From: Antilocapra americana
Taxonomy: Eukaryota; Chordata; Mammalia; Artiodactyla; Antilocapridae
Reading direction: 5' to 3'
Length of the DNA stretch: 64,000 bases
NCBI GenBank assembly: GCA_007570785.1
Contig: ML664161.1
Coordinates: 43,672,418-43,736,417, forward strand
Both the position numbers and the translations under genes were made by a program. Numbering within the stretch: the first letter of the stretch is position 1; each line of letters starts with the position of its first letter. Positions 58,761 through 64,000 of the stretch are shown piece after piece. The notes below the pieces were generated by a model. That model had not been told where the DNA came from. It ran no database searches and was given only the letters and a program-made list of their open reading frames with translations.

Positions 58761-60785
58761 CCCAAAATAATAGCTGTTTTCTTTGTTTTTGTTAAGACAT
58801 TATTATTAAATACGCTTTTTGTCCAAATCTTTGTTTTCTGTTTCTCAGCTGCCAGAAACAGACTGAGAGATTCACTGAGGCAGCTGCCTGATGCACCATG
58901 GGGGCAGTGAGAGGGCTTTCACACACACCGTTTCACCTGATGAGTGTAGGCTTCAGACAGGGTGGTGGCATGTCAGGATTTGCATTTTCAGGGAAAGAAT
59001 TGAAGTTACACTTGGTCGGTGACTTGCCCAAATAACAGATGGTGGAGCCTGGACTCATCAGGTTTGAGGTTTTCTGATTCTAAATCATTCTCTTCTTGCT
59101 AAGTCAGTCTTCTTCCCCACTTTTCTAATTCAATCTCATTTGTAAACTAAAATACAATAGTAAGATAGTGGTCCTATTCAGGGTGTAAAGTAGCAAAATC
59201 AGTGCATGAATCCACGCAGTCAGCAGGCATCTCAGCCAGCACCTACTTGGTATAAAAGTACTGCAGTGACTTCATCTCTTCCTGCTCTGCACCTTGTTCA
59301 CACGGTCCAGCCCCATTAGCCCCCCTCAGCGTTCCTTGGACAAACACATCTGCTTCCCAGCTCTCGCGCGACCCAGAGCTCCTCACCAGTCGGGTTTCCT
59401 CTCAAATGCACGCCAACTGCCTGCATTCATTTCTCTCCAGTAACCTGCCCTATTTTCTTCACAGCACTGAAGACCCTGAAATTGTCATTTACTGTTTACA
59501 TGTTTATCATCTGTCAGTCCCATCACACCTTGCTTGCAGCTGTGTCCTCAGCATGACAGCCTAGTACATGGGTGTATGATAGATTTTTGGTACATGAATG
59601 GATGTTTTATTGCTGGAGTGACACTAGTATTTAGTCACAGATCTTTTAAAAGGAAACTTTTAACACTTAAAAATCGATACTGAATTCTTAATTCAACTTT
59701 ATTTGAATGAAAGAATATTGTACAGAAAAGCTGTGGATGAAAAATCTCAGTACTACTGAGAAAGATGATTCCTAATAAGACCATGAGGTTTAATTCTGCA
59801 TATTTGTATCACTTCTAGGTATATATGTATAATTTATAATTGGATAGATACTGAATCTAGTATTTTATACATTTTCTCAGTCTCTAGACATCTGAGAAGT
59901 GGCAGTAGTTTTTGTGTAGTTCTGCATTTAGAGCTTAGCTATGCACTTGGCCAGTTCTTCTCAACTGAACCAGTACTTCTTATTTTTCTGGTATTGCCTT
60001 GATACTGTAGTTCTTAACCACTTTGGAATCAAAGGCCCCTGTGAGGCAGTAATGAAAGCCACAGACCTGCTCTCTAAAAAATGCACATATGGACATTACA
60101 TACAACTTCACACAAAACGTCAAGGAGTTTGTGAATGTGTTTGTCAAGGACCTCAGGTGAATGGATGTAGGAAGGTAGATAGATGTAGACAGATATAGAT
60201 GGGTAGGTAGGTAAGACTATAAATAAGCACAAAACAAGTGAATGTGACCATGTGCTTTAGGAGTTGAGAGGAAGGAAGATAAATGTAGGCAGAAAATTCC
60301 CCCAAGGGGCAGAGTTGTTAGGATAGAACAGTAGTAGCTAAAATGCAGAAGTCAGAAAATGGGAGTGTTGCCAGAAAAAAGGTGTGAAAAGCAGGTGAGA
60401 GTGGGAGATAGGGTCAAGGTCTGGTAGTGGGGGTCACAGAGCTGAGTATAGGAAGCTGTCAGTGGTCGACTAGATGGATGAAAGAAGAGATTAAAATGAA
60501 GCAGTTCCACTCCTTGAAGCCTTTTTTAACTAAACAGTAATATCTCCACACACACACACACACACAAAATCAACATTATCAGAAACATCAACTATCAGCC
60601 ATAAAATTAATGGGGGCTGAAATGCATTCTAGGGGGGGGCTTCATTAGAAGGTCAAGAAACCAGAATAAGTCCCATCTCTGCCACTACTTATGAAAATAT
60701 AAACTTAGCTATTCTTGCCTCTGCCTTTACTCAAGACATGCCCTCTTCTAGGAGAGCCTTTTCTTTGCCTGATAAAAATTCAGTT
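58761..60785. other. No gene recognised
   Basis: Unique-looking sequence with a possible short terminal exon at 58849-58891 (see findings) and a (CA)n tract at 60546-60566. Nothing else supported. Confidence 0.4.
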
Positions 60786-63700
60786 CAGGAAGGATCAAGA
60801 TGGCAGAGGAGGAGGACATAGAGCTCACTTCTCCCCACAAGCACATCAAAAATATGTCTACACATGGAACAGTTCTCACAGAAAACTAACAGAAACCATC
60901 AGAAGAACTCTGTACAACCAAAGTTGCAAGAAAGATCTCCACTTAACAGGGTAGTACAGGAAAAAGGCACCGGGTCAGGACCTGGGCCCCCGGGGGTGGA
61001 TCTGAAAGGAAGAGAAGGTCTATATGGGCAGACCCTTGCCCTGGGGAGTGAGTAGGCTGAGCTGCAGTCTGGGCATGTCAGTCCTGGGGTTCTTTGCAGG
61101 GGAGACAAGCCCCTTTGGCTGCTGAGAGAATCACGGGAACAAATAGAAGGGCTGGAGAAGCCTAACTCTACTCACAAGGAGTACACATAAGCTGGCTTGC
61201 CAACAACCAGGGCAGAGACAGCCTTGCACTGGTAGCTGCTGCCTTGCCAGACTCACTAATCCAAATGGGGTGAACACCCCTGCACTGCATGGGGGTCAAC
61301 CAGGCCCAGGGAGGAGGCTCATCTAGGGACAGCCCAGGGGGATGTGATCCAAGTGGGGTGGTGGTGACCACTGTCAGAGCTCACTCCAGCGATGCCGCAG
61401 GAGCACACCCCAGTGGTCCTCCCAGAGCACCCCAACTCCCGCCCACTCCACACCACAGCTTAGCACTGGGTCTGGCAGACAGGTCCTGGGAGAAGGCTGC
61501 CACAGAAGCAGCCCAGATACCTCAGTTCCTGCAGCCACAATGCCCTGACCCTCAGCTCCAGCCTAGCAAATGCACCAGCCCCACCCACTCCACACTACAG
61601 CTGGCACTAGATCTGGGACAAACAGTGGGGAAAGAGACCTTGGTCTGCATCTGAGTGAGGCCCAGGTCACCTACTGACGTGGTGCATCAGTGCCCTGTAA
61701 GTGCACGAGCCCCACTTACTCCAGCACTCCCTTCCTCTGGGACAGAGCGTGCACTCAAGGGGAATGGAACCTGACCCTCAGGGCTTCTACTCCAGCCACT
61801 GGTAGCCTGTCAGGGTAGTCACTGCCACAGAGCAGAAAGTAAGTCCCTGCCCCTGCACTGGATTTAGAGCAAAACCACACCTCCGTCAAGGTGACAATGG
61901 CTGGCACACCCTGAGGACAGATGTGGCTGGCTTTCATATCAAAACCAGCTGTCTCACCAAAAACACTGAACACACACAGTCTACACAGGGATCTCTCACA
62001 TAGAAATACTCCTTCAAGACCACAATAGATAACTAAATCCATGGAGACAGAAAATTTAAGTGAAAAGGAAGAGGAACTTCTCCCAATTAAAAGAGCAAGA
62101 GAAGTTCCCTAAAAGAACAAATAATAAAACAGAGCTCACCACTCTACCAGACCTTGAGTTCAGAAAGGCATTGATGGTAATAAAAATGCTAGCCAAATTA
62201 AGAAAGATTATCAGTACAAACATTCTAACAAGGAACTAGAAACTAAAAAAATTTAACCAATCAAAGATAGATAATTCAATTTCCAAGATAAAAAGCAATC
62301 TGGAAGCAATGGATAAAAGAATAGGTAATCTGGAAGATAGAATCATGGAAATCACCCAATCAGAATAGCAAACAGACAAATGAAAAAATGATGAACACAA
62401 CATATGAGATCTATGGGATAAAATAAAATGTGCCAACCTACACATAACAGGTTTCAGAAAGTGAAAAGAGAAAGGGATCAAAAATGTATTTAAAGAAATG
62501 ATGGCTGAAAACTTCCCAAACCTAAAGAAGGTAAAAGATATTCAGGTACAGGAAGCACAAAAGGTCCCAAACAGAATAAACCCAAAGAGACCCACACCAA
62601 GACATATCATAATTAAAATGACAGAGCTTAGGATTCCAAAGGCAGCAAGAGAAAAAAAGTTCTTTTAAGAAAAAAGAAAAAAAAAAAAACATAAAGCTAT
62701 CAGCTGATTTCTCTGCAGAAACTCTGCAGGCCAGAGAAAAGTGGCATGATACATTCAAAGTTTTGAAAGAAAAAAACCTGCAAACTAGGATACTCTACCC
62801 AGCAAGATTAACATTTAGAACAGAAGAAGAGATAAGAATTTCTCAGACAGGCAAACACTAAAGGAATTCAGCAATACCAAACCTAACCTAAAAGAAATGT
62901 TGAAAGGTCTTCTCTAAATGGAAAGAATTCAAAGAAAAGGGAAATTCCCAATAGGAAGAGCAAATATATAGTTAAGGATTGAAGATGACTTAAGTAAGCC
63001 AGTACATAGATTAAAAAATAATGAAAAACTTTTAAAGAGATTGTAACTGCAATAAACAATAAAAAGATAAACATGAAGATGTAAAGTAAGATATAAAAAT
63101 CACAAAACATGGGTGAGGAGAGTATAAAAATATAGATCTTTTAGAATGTGTTTGAATTATTTTAAATGACTATCAGTTTAAAACAAGTAGATATATTTCT
63201 GGGTCAACATACTTGAACTCCATGATAACCACAAACAAAAAATGTACAATAGATTCACAAAAACAAAAAAGAAAGGAATCAAGCATATTATAAAAGAAAA
63301 TCATCAAACCCCCAAAAAGAAAAAGAAGAACTAAAATAACAACTGGAGAACAAGGATTAAAAATGGCAACAAGTATACACTGATCAGTAATTACTTTAAG
63401 CACTGATGAACAAAATGCTTTAATCAAAAAACACAGGGCAGACTGGATTTAAAAACCAAAAACCTGCAATATGTTGCCTAAAAAGAGACTCACTTTAGGG
63501 CGAAAGACACACACAGACTGAAAATAAGGAGAGCAAATAGAAACAACAAAGTGGGGTAGCAACACCCCTATCAGACAAAACTGACAAGCTGGATTCATTC
63601 CAGGATCACAAGAATGGTTTAGTATATATAAATCAGTGTGATACACAACGTTAACAAAAGGAAAGACAAAAACCACATGATCAACTCAATAGATGCAGAA

Positions 63701-64000
63701 AAGCATTTGACAAAATTCAACATTCATTCATGATAAAACTTTCACCACAGTGGGTACGGAGGGAACATATCTCAACATAATAAAGGTCATTTACAACAAA
63801 TCCACAGCCAACACAATACTCGGTGCTGGAAAAATGAAAACCTTCCCGTCCCACTAAATTCAGGAATAAGACAAGGATGCTCACTCTCACCACTTTTCAA
63901 TATCAAATTTGAAGTCCTAGCCACAGCAATCAGACAAGAAAAATAAACGTATCCAGATTTGAAGGGAAGAAGTAAAATTGTCACTGCAGAGAACCCAAAG
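60786..64000 (+). mobile_element. Degenerate L1 with its 5' end, internally deleted, continues past the window
   Basis: Starts AGGAAGGATCAAGATGGCAG, an L1 5' start, and is GC-rich to about 62040 (5'UTR). ORF1-derived sequence follows (for example GAAATGATGGCTGAAAACTT near 62496), with stop codons. At about 63585 the sequence jumps from a region near the start of ORF2 to the reverse-transcriptase domain (ATTCATTCCAGGATCACAAG onwards), so most of the endonuclease is missing. Not functional. Confidence 0.82.

Noticed and set aside
59456..59560. Acceptor-like TTTTCTTCACAG followed by an open frame, considered as the CCDC191 last exon
   Set aside because: The frame joined to 57277 is open for about 30 codons, but its peptide shows no tryptophan motif or charged helix, and there is no further support.

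Overview
This is a nuclear genomic window from a ruminant, most likely a bovid (cattle, sheep, goat or relative). The evidence is the repeat content: more than fifteen Bov-tA SINEs (tRNA-like head fused to a Bov-A tail), six BovB (RTE-type) LINE copies, CHR-type SINEs and ruminant L1 copies. Nothing in it is prokaryotic, viral-replicative or plasmid-like, and I see no CRISPR array and no functional tRNA or rRNA gene.

One protein-coding gene is supported. It lies on the + strand as nine spliced exons between 16128 and 57277, which I recognise as CCDC191 (KIAA1407), a poorly characterised coiled-coil protein. The nine exons total 1625 bp (541 codons plus a split codon) and stay in one open frame. 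All boundaries are GT-AG except one GC-AG intron (32735-34769). The start and end of the gene are not visible. The encoded segment has three tryptophan-centred motifs at its start (W9, W39, W85 of the visible protein), a variable linker, a glutamine/lysine coiled coil (about residues 231-270), a very highly charged helix (about 334-442), and four more tryptophan motifs (W430, W460, W491, W518) spaced 27-31 residues apart. The motif resembles the Sfi1-type centrin-binding repeat. An 18-bp candidate microexon lies upstream at 13747-13764.

Layout. 1-860: 5' end of an L1 on the - strand that runs out of the window. 1776-2811: a MER2-like DNA transposon holding a solo LTR, which itself holds a Bov-tA. 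2990-6014: an old L1 broken up by BovB and a CHR-type SINE. 7272-9345 and 11906-12821: two more BovB copies. 12.9-24.2 kb: mostly non-repetitive intron with the first two exons. 24.2-31 kb: SINEs and an L1. 31.4-37.0 kb: an exon cluster. 37-52 kb: a 15-kb intron almost filled with BovB, L1 and SINEs, the last L1 ending about 30 bp before the next exon. 52-57.3 kb: the last three visible exons. 57.3-64 kb: intron or flank, ending in an internally deleted L1 on the + strand.

No new defence, metabolic or RNA system was found. The points worth checking are the Sfi1-like repeat architecture, the GC-AG intron, the microexon candidate, and several well-preserved records of transposition: perfect target-site duplications, a dimeric SINE with one duplication, an inverted SINE pair, a three-layer nest, and the antisense orientation of all six BovB copies. 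Repeat family names come from recognition without a database search, and element ends not fixed by a target-site duplication are approximate.
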